64,000 nt of DNA from contig NZ_MOOY01000005.1 of the NCBI RefSeq assembly GCF_001931685.1, positions 131,106 to 195,105 on the forward strand, written 5' to 3'. The notes below the pieces were generated by a model, which worked only from the letters and a program-made list of their open reading frames with translations, ran no database searches and was not told the origin of the DNA. Positions 8,291-16,369 of the stretch are shown here, one piece after another (within the stretch, counting starts at the first letter, position 1; the number at the start of each line of letters is the position of its first letter). This DNA comes from Pararhizobium arenae. GTDB taxonomy: Bacteria; Pseudomonadota; Alphaproteobacteria; Rhizobiales; Rhizobiaceae. The translations under genes and the position numbers were made by a program.

Positions 8291-9319
8291 GTGGCCCAGA
8301 AGATCAAGCTTTCGACGATCGCCGAAACGCTCGGCGTATCCACGGCAACTGTGTCCCTTGCCCTTCGTGACAGCCCGCTTGTTGCCGCCGTCACCCGCGA
8401 CAAGATCAAGGAGCAGGCGCGGGCTCTGGGCTATATTTACAACCGCCGGGCCGCCAGCCTCAGAACGTCGCGTTCGGGCATTGTCGGTGTCGTCGTGCAC
8501 GACATCATGAACCCGTTCTACGGCGAAATCCTGAAAGCCATCGAGGCTGAGCTGGACCGTGACCGGCAGACCTTCATTCTCTCCAATCATTACGATTCCG
8601 TCGAAAAGCAGCGCGCTTTTATCGAGACCCTTCTGCAGCTTGGTGGCGACGGCGTCATCATGTCGCCAGCCATCGGCACACCGCCGGAGGATATCCAGCT
8701 TGCGGAAGACAATGGCATGCCGGCCATCCTCGTCGCCCGCTCCATCGAAGGGGTGGAGGTGCCGATTTTCCGGGGTGACGACGCCTATGGAATCTCGCTC
8801 GCGACAAACCACCTCATCAGCCTCGGTCATCGGGTCATCGCCATGGTGGGCGGTACGGACCAGACATCAACGGGCCGCGATCGCTATCAGGGGTATGTGA
8901 TGGCTCTGCGCAAGGCCAATATAGAGGTTGATCCGAACCTGCGAATTCCGGGTCCCCGCACCATGCAGGGCGGTTTCGAGGCGGCCGTGCATCTTCTCTC
9001 CCTGCCGCAGAAGCCGACCGCCGTCGTCTGCTGGAACGATCTGGTGGCCATCGGCATGATGAACGGTATTGCGCGCGCCGGTCTGGTCCCCGGGCGCGAC
9101 GTATCCGTGACGGGGTACGACGATCTTGAGGACGCCTCGATCGCGACCCCGGCGCTGACCACCGTGTGGAACGGCCAGGCGGAGGTCGGGCGCAGCGCTG
9201 CCCGCGCGCTTCTCGACAAATTGAACGGCAGCCACGAACCGGACGGTATTCACCTGATCAAGCCGGAGATGCGCATCCGGCAATCGACCGGTCCGCTGCG
9301 GACCAATCATCACGACTGA
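8291..9319 (+). CDS. LacI-family transcriptional regulator
   Basis: A 342-residue product beginning with a GTG codon directly preceded by GGGAGGGGAC. Residues 5-55 form the LacI helix-turn-helix and hinge (IAETLGVSTATVSLALRDS...ARALGYIYN), followed by a periplasmic-binding-protein-like effector domain (GIVGVVVHDIMNPFYGEI, TAVVCWNDLVAIGMMNGI, VSVTGYDDLEDASIATPAL). The hydroxyacid dehydrogenase starts 28 bases downstream, so they are probably one transcript, with the regulator controlling it in response to a sugar-acid-like ligand (inference). Confidence 0.9.
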   Translation: MAQKIKLSTIAETLGVSTATVSLALRDSPLVAAVTRDKIKEQARALGYIYNRRAASLRTSRSGIVGVVVHDIMNPFYGEILKAIEAELDRDRQTFILSNHYDSVEKQRAFIETLLQLGGDGVIMSPAIGTPPEDIQLAEDNGMPAILVARSIEGVEVPIFRGDDAYGISLATNHLISLGHRVIAMVGGTDQTSTGRDRYQGYVMALRKANIEVDPNLRIPGPRTMQGGFEAAVHLLSLPQKPTAVVCWNDLVAIGMMNGIARAGLVPGRDVSVTGYDDLEDASIATPALTTVWNGQAEVGRSAARALLDKLNGSHEPDGIHLIKPEMRIRQSTGPLRTNHHD

Positions 9320-9347
9320 CCCTTCCCTTCCATTCCGGAGACAAGCC

Positions 9348-10319
9348 ATGGCCCATCCGCGCCCTACCGTCATCGTTCCCGGCAAGATGAGCCAGCGTGT
9401 TCTCGACAGACTGCCGGAGAGCTTCGAGCTGGTGTGGCTGGCATCAAGCGACCCGGCTCTGGTAACGCAAGACGTCGCTGAGCGCGTGTCGGCCATTGCC
9501 GTTCAGGGCGCTTTGCCGACGGAACTGATGGATGCTTTTCCGAAACTTGAAATCATCGCCAACTTCGGCGTTGGCTATGATGGTGTCGATGCGGGCCACG
9601 CGGCATCCCGGGGCATTGTCGTCACCAACACGCCGGATGTCTTGAATGACGAAGTCGCGGATACGGCCGTTGGCCTCCTCCTGAACACGCTTCGCCGGTT
9701 GCCGGTGGCCGAGCAATATCTGCGCCAGGGGCGGTGGGTCAAGGATGGCGCCTTTCCCCTTTCGCCGTTGACCTTGAGGGGCAGGTCGGTCGGCCTCTAC
9801 GGTCTGGGCCGCATCGGGCTTGCGATCGCGCGACGGCTGGAAGCGTTTGGCGTTTCGATTGCCTACCATAGCCGCAGCAGACGCGATGATGTCGAATACA
9901 TCCATTATCCAACACTGAAGGCGCTGGCTGAGGCGGTCGATACGCTTGTCGTCATCGTGCCGGGAACAGAAAGCACGCGGGCGACCGTCAATGGAGAGGT
10001 TCTTTCGGCCCTCGGGAAGAACGGTGTTCTGATCAATGTCGGCCGCGGCAGCACGGTCGATGAGAATGATCTGATCGCGGCCCTGCAGAACGGCGTCATC
10101 GCCGCCGCCGGCCTCGATGTCTTCGAAAACGAGCCTCACGTCCCCGAAGCCCTTATGGCACTCGAGAATGTCTCCCTGCTGCCGCATGTCGCTTCGGCTT
10201 CCGAGGCGACACGCAATGCCATGGGCAATCTGGTGGTCGACAATCTGATTGCGTGGTTTTCGAAGGGGGAGGCGCTGACGCCTGTGCCCGAAACGCCGTT
10301 CGAACGCAACAAAGGATAA
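9348..10319 (+). CDS. D-2-hydroxyacid dehydrogenase (GhrB-like glyoxylate/hydroxypyruvate reductase)
   Basis: A 323-residue NAD(P)-dependent dehydrogenase. Features: substrate-side NFGVGYDGVD, Rossmann motif GLYGLGRIGLAIA (about 145-157), catalytic Arg in NVGRGSTVDE, Glu in DVFENEPHVPE and His in LPHVASAS. The family reduces glyoxylate, hydroxypyruvate or related 2-keto acids. It follows the LacI-type regulator, suggesting a role in catabolism of a sugar acid or polyol. The 3' end lies 8 bases from the convergent amidotransferase-like gene. Confidence 0.88.
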   Translation: MAHPRPTVIVPGKMSQRVLDRLPESFELVWLASSDPALVTQDVAERVSAIAVQGALPTELMDAFPKLEIIANFGVGYDGVDAGHAASRGIVVTNTPDVLNDEVADTAVGLLLNTLRRLPVAEQYLRQGRWVKDGAFPLSPLTLRGRSVGLYGLGRIGLAIARRLEAFGVSIAYHSRSRRDDVEYIHYPTLKALAEAVDTLVVIVPGTESTRATVNGEVLSALGKNGVLINVGRGSTVDENDLIAALQNGVIAAAGLDVFENEPHVPEALMALENVSLLPHVASASEATRNAMGNLVVDNLIAWFSKGEALTPVPETPFERNKG

Positions 10320-10327
10320 GTGAAAGC

Positions 10328-11092
10328 TTACGCTGTCACTTTTGTCTTGCTCTGGGCATAGGCCCTGACGGCGTCGCCAAAGGCAGCAAACAGCTTGTTG
10401 GACGGCGTATCCTTGCCGACCCAGTATTCCGGATGCCATTGCACGCCGACAGCGAAGGCCTTCGCCCCGATGACCGACACCGCTTCCACCGTGCCGTCCT
10501 CGGCAAGAGCCTCGATGGCAAGCTGGGGGGCTGCACTCGAGATTGCCTGGCGGTGCAGGGAGTTGACGCGCACTTCACCGCTTCCGAGCACCGAGGCAAG
10601 GCAACTGCCCTCCTTGACCAGAACCGTCTGGCGAATGCCATAGGCGATGTCGAGCTCCGGCACGTCCGGTTTGCGATGGTCCCAGATCCCGGGTTGCTCC
10701 TGAATGTCGGATGCGAGTGTGCCGCCCAGAGCGACGTTGAGTTCCTGGATACCGCGGCAGATCGCGAGGAGGGGGATACCCCTTTCCAATGCGCGCCGGA
10801 TCAGCGGCATCACGGTTGCGTCGCGGCCGGGATCGAAGGGGCCGTCGATTTCGCGCGCTTCGGCCTTGTAATAGGAAGGGTGGACATTGGTGCGCGAGCC
10901 GCTGAGCAGAACGCCATCGACACGATCGAGAATGGCGTCGGGCTCGTTACCGGTTTCGAGCGCCGGCACAAGAAAGGGCATGACATCCGCCCCCTCGACG
11001 GCTGCCCGAACATATTGGTGGGGAACCGCATGCCAGACATTGCCGTCGAATGCCCGAAAATCGGCGGGGATCACAACAAAGGGTTTTGACAT
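10328..11092 (-). CDS. gamma-glutamyl-gamma-aminobutyrate hydrolase-like class-I glutamine amidotransferase (PuuD/peptidase C26)
   Basis: A 254-residue single-domain class-I amidotransferase fold. The catalytic triad is visible: Cys112 in LLAICRGIQELN, His220 and Glu222 in VGVQWHPEYW. The family hydrolyses gamma-glutamyl amides; PuuD removes glutamate from gamma-glutamyl-GABA in putrescine breakdown. No other puu genes are nearby, so the substrate is uncertain. Start ATG 11092 has GGAG upstream; the frame extension to 11131 lacks homology. Confidence 0.85.
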   Translation of the reverse strand: MSKPFVVIPADFRAFDGNVWHAVPHQYVRAAVEGADVMPFLVPALETGNEPDAILDRVDGVLLSGSRTNVHPSYYKAEAREIDGPFDPGRDATVMPLIRRALERGIPLLAICRGIQELNVALGGTLASDIQEQPGIWDHRKPDVPELDIAYGIRQTVLVKEGSCLASVLGSGEVRVNSLHRQAISSAAPQLAIEALAEDGTVEAVSVIGAKAFAVGVQWHPEYWVGKDTPSNKLFAAFGDAVRAYAQSKTKVTA

Positions 11093-11486
11093 GCAGCGGC
11101 TCCGCAAATTCTTATCGCTGGATATGGGCACTGGCCTAGCCTATTGCCAGCCGGCTCGCAAGCGAGCGCTGCCGGTCGTTCCGCAGGCAGCATGTTGCGC
11201 CCGCAACAAGATGTAGCTGTCTGTTCTTAGAAACACGGTAACCATTTCGGGAGATATGATATTTTTCGACAAATATAGGGGTTGTTGAAATATATGAGTT
11301 TTCTGCCGTTGCGCCCATGTATGGTTGTGAAATAGAATAACTTGCATGTTCAACTGCAATATTGGGTTGAATTTCTATCTTTAAGTGCATTGCATGTCTG
11401 CGCGATCGCCTTTTAGCCGGCCTTTTTGCGAAATCTTTCGTTAAACCCTCGGGAATAACACTTCGACAAACCGGAGCAGAAGGTTC
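11093..11486. other. 394-bp AT-rich intergenic region upstream of the GGDEF-EAL gene
   Basis: No convincing gene. The stretch 11215-11400 is markedly AT-rich and includes a loose inverted repeat TTCAAC...GTTGAA. It probably holds the promoters of the divergent amidotransferase-like and GGDEF-EAL genes; I cannot place a -35/-10 pair with confidence. The SD of the plus-strand gene is AGAAGG, just before ATG 11487. Confidence 0.4.
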
Positions 11487-13796
11487 ATGAATTCTAATGA
11501 ACAGGGCGCTCTTTCGATCGATGTGTATCGGTCGTTTGTCGGCTCTCTTTATGAAAACAGGCGGACGCTTTTGGTCGGCATGCTGTCGCATGTCGTGACC
11601 TATCTGCTCGTTTTCGCAAAGACGAGCGATCCGTTCTACCTTGGCTGCGGGTTCTGTATCGCCTTGATCTGGGCGGTCCGTACGACCGGCATGCGCCAGT
11701 TCGACCGCATCGATATAGCGGCTCTCTCCCATGACGGTATCCGCCGGTGGGAAAACCGCTACAACATCGGTGCCGTCTGCGCGACGGTGACGCTGGGAAC
11801 CGCGTGCGGTTACAGCATTCTCGTCAGTCGCGATGCCTTTGCCGAGCTGGCCTGCATCTCGGTGACGCTCGCGACCATGGTATCGATCGTCGGCCGCAAC
11901 TACGGCTCGGCGCGCGCCGTGATCATCATGACACTCTCGGCCTGCGGTCCGATCATCATCGGTCTTCTGGCGACGCAGGATCGGTTCATGGCGTTGCTTG
12001 CCGTGCTGATGGTGCCGTTCATCGTCACCACCTGGCAGATGGCAAAAGGTGTTCGGGAGTTCCTGCACAGGAATGTGGTGGCGGCAAGGGAGATCGCGAC
12101 GATCGCCGAGCGCTTCGATCTGGCGCTCAACAACATGACGCACGGCCTTTTCATGCTCGATGAAAAGGGCCGCATCCTCGTCGTGAACAAGCGCGCATGC
12201 GAGCTTCTCAATCTTGGCGATCAGGAGCGGTTGAAGGACTGCCACCTCGACGCCGTGCTTCGCTACGGGGTCCGCCACACCTTCCTGGAAATGGATCAGG
12301 CCAAGCAGGTTCTTCGCCAGCTCGACGAGTTGACGAAAGGACAGCGGTCGCGCGCGCTTATCCCTTTCTCGGATGATCTTTATCTGGAATTTGCCGCCCG
12401 CAACCGGCCGAATGGCGGCATCGTGCTCATCTTCGAGGATGTGACGGCGCGCGTGCTTGCGGAAAAGAAAATCCTTCAGATGGTGCGCTTCGACGCGCTC
12501 ACAGGCCTTCCAAATCGCGATTATTTTGCCGATCTGGTCCAGAACGCGCTTGCGGAGCGCAAACGGCCCGGCAAGGTCGGCTACATGGTCGTCGATGTCG
12601 CCGAGTTCAAGCATGTCAACGACACCCGCGGCCATATTGTCGGCGATCGCCTTCTGGCTGCGATTGCCGAGCGATTGAAGCGGCTGAGCGCCGACAAGGC
12701 GATCGTCGCGCGCCTGATGGGCGACGAGTTCGTTCTCTTCTTTCCGAATGAGGGTAACCGGCGTGACCTTGAGGCACGCATGCGCGGCCTGCATTCCCAG
12801 TTGCGCGGTGCCTATCAGGCCGATGGCTTTACGTTCAACATTTCTATGAGCGCAGGCTACGTGATCCTCCCCAGCACCGATTTCCGGATCGAAGACACCC
12901 AGATCAAGGCCGATCTTGCTCTGTTTGAAAGCAAGAACCGCAACAAGGGCGGATGCACGGCCTTCGAGGCGCAGATGGATGCGACCTATCTCGATCGGCA
13001 GGCGCTGAAGGCCGATCTGCGCGAAGCGGTGGACAAGGATGGGCTTTCGGTCGCCTATCAGCCGATGTTCGTGCCGGATGGGTCGCGGATCGAGTGCTGC
13101 GAAGCTCTGGCACGCTGGAATCACACTGAACGCGGCCCGGTGTCCCCGATCGTGTTCATCCCGCTTGCCGAGGAAATCGGTCTGGTGACGGACATCACCA
13201 GGTTCGTGCTGCGGCAAGCCTGCCGCGATTGCATGACATGGCCGGGGCATATGTCGGTGTCCGTCAATCTCTCGGTTCTCGATCTTCGCAGCAGCGAGAT
13301 CATCTCCGTCGTGATGGAGACGCTCGCGGAAACGGGTTTGCCGCCGTCGCGCCTGCATCTTGAAGTCACCGAAAGCTGCCTGATGGAGGAGACAGCAAAG
13401 GTCCAGACCATCCTGCAGGAACTGCGCGCGCGCGGTATTACCATTGCGATCGACGATTTCGGCACGGGTTATTCAAGCCTCAGCTATCTCGATGCCCTGC
13501 CGCTCGACATCATCAAGATCGATCGATCTTTCGTCCGCAACATCCGTGAGGATGCGCGGCGATTCAAACTCCTGCGCGGCACAGTCAATCTTTCCCGCGA
13601 ACTCGGGCTGAAGACAGTGATCGAAGGTGTCGAAACCACGGACCAGCTGGCGCTGATCAACGAGTTCAAATGCGCCGACCTGGTGCAGGGCTATGTGTTT
13701 TCCGCGCCGATCTCGTCGCAAGCCGTCGAGGCGCTGACCGAGACGCTGGAGCGGAGCTCCCGATTGCCGAAGGGCCGCGGCCAGCTGATTGCCTGA
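11487..13796 (+). CDS. membrane PAS-GGDEF-EAL protein (cyclic-di-GMP metabolism)
   Basis: A 769-residue inner-membrane protein. Residues 25-195 hold about six hydrophobic segments, followed by a PAS-like domain (FDLALNNMTHGLFMLDEKGR, about 210-330), a GGDEF domain (335-500) and an EAL domain (510-760). The EAL half keeps its key motifs: EALARWNH, DDFGTGYSSLSYL, KIDRSFV, VIEGVET, so it probably degrades c-di-GMP. In the cyclase half the signature reads MGDEF instead of GGDEF, so cyclase activity is doubtful; it may bind GTP as a regulatory site. A 162-base gap separates it from the next gene, which has its own control region. Confidence 0.92.
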   Translation: MNSNEQGALSIDVYRSFVGSLYENRRTLLVGMLSHVVTYLLVFAKTSDPFYLGCGFCIALIWAVRTTGMRQFDRIDIAALSHDGIRRWENRYNIGAVCATVTLGTACGYSILVSRDAFAELACISVTLATMVSIVGRNYGSARAVIIMTLSACGPIIIGLLATQDRFMALLAVLMVPFIVTTWQMAKGVREFLHRNVVAAREIATIAERFDLALNNMTHGLFMLDEKGRILVVNKRACELLNLGDQERLKDCHLDAVLRYGVRHTFLEMDQAKQVLRQLDELTKGQRSRALIPFSDDLYLEFAARNRPNGGIVLIFEDVTARVLAEKKILQMVRFDALTGLPNRDYFADLVQNALAERKRPGKVGYMVVDVAEFKHVNDTRGHIVGDRLLAAIAERLKRLSADKAIVARLMGDEFVLFFPNEGNRRDLEARMRGLHSQLRGAYQADGFTFNISMSAGYVILPSTDFRIEDTQIKADLALFESKNRNKGGCTAFEAQMDATYLDRQALKADLREAVDKDGLSVAYQPMFVPDGSRIECCEALARWNHTERGPVSPIVFIPLAEEIGLVTDITRFVLRQACRDCMTWPGHMSVSVNLSVLDLRSSEIISVVMETLAETGLPPSRLHLEVTESCLMEETAKVQTILQELRARGITIAIDDFGTGYSSLSYLDALPLDIIKIDRSFVRNIREDARRFKLLRGTVNLSRELGLKTVIEGVETTDQLALINEFKCADLVQGYVFSAPISSQAVEALTETLERSSRLPKGRGQLIA

Positions 13797-13850
13797 TCCC
13801 GCGGGTTGCGCGCCTGTTTCCAACTATGTAAGCGGACGCGAACTTTAGCG

Positions 13851-13882
13851 TTAACCATTTGTTAAGGTTAACAAATGGTTTA
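13851..13882. promoter_or_regulatory. twin CtrA-type box in a 28-bp palindrome
   Basis: TTAA-CCATTTG-TTAA (13851-13865) exactly fits the alphaproteobacterial CtrA consensus TTAA-N7-TTAA, including the CCAT extension. Facing it is TTAA-CAAATGG-TTTA (13868-13882), its mirror with one mismatch; together they make a perfect palindrome of 13-bp arms (AACCATTTGTTAA) around GG. It lies about 80 bases before the acyl-synthase-like gene and 55 bases after the GGDEF-EAL gene. Without a T-run it is not a terminator. Confidence 0.6.
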
Positions 13883-13958
13883 CCCTTAAGATTTTATTAA
13901 AATTATTGTGAGGGCCCGCCGTTTGTAGGATGACTGTTCCGTCAGAGGGGCGTCGTCC

Positions 13959-14726
13959 ATGAGTGTGAGTAATGCGTCGGAGAGCCGGTTTGCTGATCGG
14001 CTGCTGGAAATTCTGGATCGGGTCGAGTATCGCCGCGTCGAAACGGGCGAGGATATGGAAGAGGTCGCCCGTATCCGCGCGAAGGCCTACAAGATGGCCG
14101 ATATCCTGCCGGTAACGGGCAACAGTCTGATCGACGAGGTCGATTTCGACAGTCAAGCCTACGTTTTCGGTATCTATTACAGGGAGCGGCTGATCAGCAC
14201 GGTGCGTGTTCATCACGTCACGCCTGATCATCGCGTCAGTTCCTCCGCGGGCATTTTCGGCAAGGAGATCAATGCGTTTCTGGATGCCGGCATGAGCCTG
14301 ATCGATCCTGTCCGCCTTGCCGCAGATCCGCTGGTGCTCAAGGAAATGCCGGCCATTCCATACCTGACGCTGCGCGTGGCGACGATGGCATCGGAGCATT
14401 TCGACGTCGATCGCTGCCTGTCGCTGGTGAAGCCGCAGCACGCAGCGTTTTATCGGCGGGTCTTCGATGCGGACACCATTGTCGAGCCGCAGAAGAACTG
14501 CGGCGACTACAGGATCGATCTGACCCTGCTTGCGGCGCGTGTGCGCGAGATCAGGCCCTGGCTTTACAAGCGCTTTCCGTTTTTCGACAGCGAGCCTTTC
14601 GAGCGTCGCATGATGTTCGGCGACCGGCGGGCAAAGCCGACGCCCCTCACCATACTTCCAACGGCGCGTCTGGCGATGAATACGCAGAGCAGGGCGCGGT
14701 CTCATCTTTCGGGGCGTCGGACCTGA
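13959..14726 (+). CDS. FeeM-like N-acyl amino acid synthase / GNAT-fold protein
   Basis: A 255-residue cytoplasmic protein. The arrangement ARIRAKAYKM, LIDEVDFDSQAYVFGIYY, ISTVRVHHVTPD and SLIDPVRLAADP resembles the acyl-transfer domain shared by N-acyl amino acid synthases (FeeM) and LuxI-type autoinducer synthases. These enzymes take an acyl chain from acyl-ACP; the FeeM branch makes long-chain N-acyl amino acids. Substrate and product cannot be read here, and a plain GNAT acetyltransferase remains possible. The gene lies behind the twin CtrA-type box and downstream of a c-di-GMP gene, suggesting cell-cycle or lifestyle-linked expression (inference). The C-terminal 30 residues are basic and probably disordered. 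Confidence 0.55.
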   Translation: MSVSNASESRFADRLLEILDRVEYRRVETGEDMEEVARIRAKAYKMADILPVTGNSLIDEVDFDSQAYVFGIYYRERLISTVRVHHVTPDHRVSSSAGIFGKEINAFLDAGMSLIDPVRLAADPLVLKEMPAIPYLTLRVATMASEHFDVDRCLSLVKPQHAAFYRRVFDADTIVEPQKNCGDYRIDLTLLAARVREIRPWLYKRFPFFDSEPFERRMMFGDRRAKPTPLTILPTARLAMNTQSRARSHLSGRRT

Positions 14727-14928
14727 CCGGCGATAGCTGTTCAAAAGGCCGGGCGCAGCCATCTGCCGCAGCCCGTTTCGCGGGTTTTCGTTGCGCTCTC
14801 CCACGGCTTTGTGTAAGGGCAGCTAGGGGCTGTCGAGATGAGGTGTTCGGCATGCCGCCTTTGCAGTGAATTGTGACGGCGATGCCGCCTGCGGCCCGCA
14901 TTGCCGGATATCAGGGAGACAATGGACG

Positions 14929-15153
14929 ATGGCTGAGCATCATACCGGACCGGTCGAAACAGGCGCGCCGATGGATTACGCCGAGCACGAGAAGACATAC
15001 AATTTCTTCCTGGGCGCAACGAAGTACGGCACGCTGTTCTGCGTTGCACTGCTGATCGCCATGGCTGCCGGCTTTTTTACAAGCGCCGGTTTTTTCACAG
15101 CTCTTGTTCTGTTTGTCCTTCTGAACATCGCCGGCTTCGTTCTGCTGCGTTAA
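14929..15153 (+). CDS. aa3-type cytochrome c oxidase subunit IV
   Basis: A 74-residue protein with a polar N-terminus containing DYAEHEKTYNFFLGATKYGT, the family signature of the small alphaproteobacterial subunit IV, then two closely spaced hydrophobic segments that end the protein. It is an accessory inner-membrane subunit of the aa3 oxidase. The catalytic subunits are not in this window. Starts further upstream (14866) lack an SD; GGGAG lies before the chosen ATG. Confidence 0.85.
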   Translation: MAEHHTGPVETGAPMDYAEHEKTYNFFLGATKYGTLFCVALLIAMAAGFFTSAGFFTALVLFVLLNIAGFVLLR

Positions 15154-15166
15154 GCGCAAACTGCTG

Positions 15167-15199
15167 AAGGGCGCCACGCACGACGTGGCCGCCCTTTTT
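15167..15199. terminator. bidirectional rho-independent terminator
   Basis: AAGGGCG-CCACG, a 5-base loop, CGTGG-CCGCCCTT with a T5 tract on the plus strand. It lies 13 bases after the oxidase subunit IV gene and 9 bases beyond the 3' end of the convergent DadA-like gene, so it can serve both. Confidence 0.75.
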
Positions 15200-15207
15200 G
15201 ATGCCGG

Positions 15208-16281
15208 TTATGCGTCGGCGATCGAGGCGAACCGCGAAAGCCGATACGGCGCAAGAAGCTCGTCCTGCGGTTCTGCGAGGACTTCGGCCGCGACAAGCTT
15301 GCCGACCAGTGGCGCCAGTGTCACCCCTGAATGCATGACGGCCACGTAAAGCCCCTCGCAGCTGGTGGGCCCGATAATCGGCAGGCCGTCTTTTGGCGTC
15401 GGCCTGTAGCCGACCGTATAGTGATCCAGTTCAAGCCCGGCGCCCGGCAGCATGGCTTGTACCGTTTGGAAGAGTTCCGCAGCGGCCTTGTCGGGTTCCG
15501 TGCCGGGGTCCGTCCCGCCAAAGTCGCTGCCGGCAACGATGCGGCCATCGCCGGTCTGGCGAATATGGGCCTTTTCTCCGATGACGAGGCCGTTCAGGAT
15601 TTTGCCAGTAGGCTTGGAATGAACGAGCAGGCCCGGCGGTGATTTCACCGGCAGGGTGATACCAGCCGTGGCCGCGAGACTGACGGCGCCGACGCCTGCG
15701 GCGAGGATGATCTCGTCGGTTTCGTGGTTGCCCTCGGATGTCGCAAGTCCGATGATGCGGCCGTTCTCCATGTCCAGTGACAGGACAGTTTCTTCAAGCA
15801 GCTTGGCGCCCTTGGCCTTCGCACCATCGATCAGCGCCTGCGCCGTTGCCAGCGGGTCAGCTGCGGCTTCGCCGGCGGCATGAAGAGCGAATTGCGGCAG
15901 GTCGGCCAGATGCGGCTCCATCCGGGCGATCTCCTCGCGGGTGACGGTCCGGATATCGTAGCCCCAGCCGGCATGTTCTTCCGCATAGGCTTTCAACTGC
16001 TCGGGCGGCAGGTCCCAGCAGATCCCGCCGCATTCGGTGTAGGGGATGGCTGGAACCGCTGCTGCAAGCCGCTTCCACTCCTGCATCGCACGGGCGCGAA
16101 AGCCGAAATAGGCGTGGCTGTTGCCCCAGCTTGCATTGATCCAGGCAAAGGAGCGCGGGGTTGCCACACCGCCGCGCTCGCTGGAGATAAGGGTGACCTC
16201 GGCGCCTGCCTCTGTCAGATGCCATGCGATCGATGCGCCGATAATCCCGGCGCCCACGACCGTTACCTTCTTGGAGCTCAT
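15208..16281 (-). CDS. DadA-like FAD-dependent amino acid dehydrogenase/oxidase
   Basis: A 357-residue DAO-family flavoprotein with the dinucleotide-binding VVGAGIIGASIAWHL at residues 7-21, the SFAWINASWGN segment and a C-terminal GYRPTPKDGLPIIGP typical of the fold. Related enzymes oxidise D-amino acids, glycine or sarcosine-type amines. Substrate not decidable, and no partner gene nearby. Start ATG 16281 places the Rossmann motif next to the N-terminus; the frame extension to 16347 runs through a hairpin and is unlikely to be translated. Confidence 0.85.
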   Translation of the reverse strand: MSSKKVTVVGAGIIGASIAWHLTEAGAEVTLISSERGGVATPRSFAWINASWGNSHAYFGFRARAMQEWKRLAAAVPAIPYTECGGICWDLPPEQLKAYAEEHAGWGYDIRTVTREEIARMEPHLADLPQFALHAAGEAAADPLATAQALIDGAKAKGAKLLEETVLSLDMENGRIIGLATSEGNHETDEIILAAGVGAVSLAATAGITLPVKSPPGLLVHSKPTGKILNGLVIGEKAHIRQTGDGRIVAGSDFGGTDPGTEPDKAAAELFQTVQAMLPGAGLELDHYTVGYRPTPKDGLPIIGPTSCEGLYVAVMHSGVTLAPLVGKLVAAEVLAEPQDELLAPYRLSRFASIADA

Positions 16282-16287
16282 GCCACG

Positions 16288-16317
16288 AAAAATCCCGGAG
16301 AATGAAAATTCTCCGGG
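16288..16317 (-). terminator. rho-independent terminator directly upstream of the DadA-like gene
   Basis: On the minus strand a perfect 10-bp stem (CCCGGAGAAT / ATTCTCCGGG, 4-base loop) is followed by ATTTTT, a textbook terminator. It lies about 53 bases after the TPR lipoprotein stop and only 7 bases before the DadA-like start codon. It probably ends the lipoprotein transcript, but any transcript reading into the DadA-like gene must carry it in its leader. Confidence 0.7.
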
Positions 16318-16369
16318 ACGATAGGCTGCCGCTTTCCGGCAAGTCAATGATCGATATCGGATTTCCCGG

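Noticed and set aside
11136..13358. A 740-codon open frame antisense to the GGDEF-EAL gene.
   Set aside because: It is the mirror of a gene with intact EAL-domain motifs; the translation is rich in His, Arg and Asp without domains, as expected for the antisense frame of GC-rich DNA. The same holds for long frames opposite soxB, soxA, glgX, pgm, glgP, the ATP-grasp gene and ilvD.
13851..13882. Terminator of the GGDEF-EAL gene.
   Set aside because: The 13-bp palindrome is AT-rich, lacks a T-run and exactly fits the CtrA consensus, so a regulatory site is the better reading.
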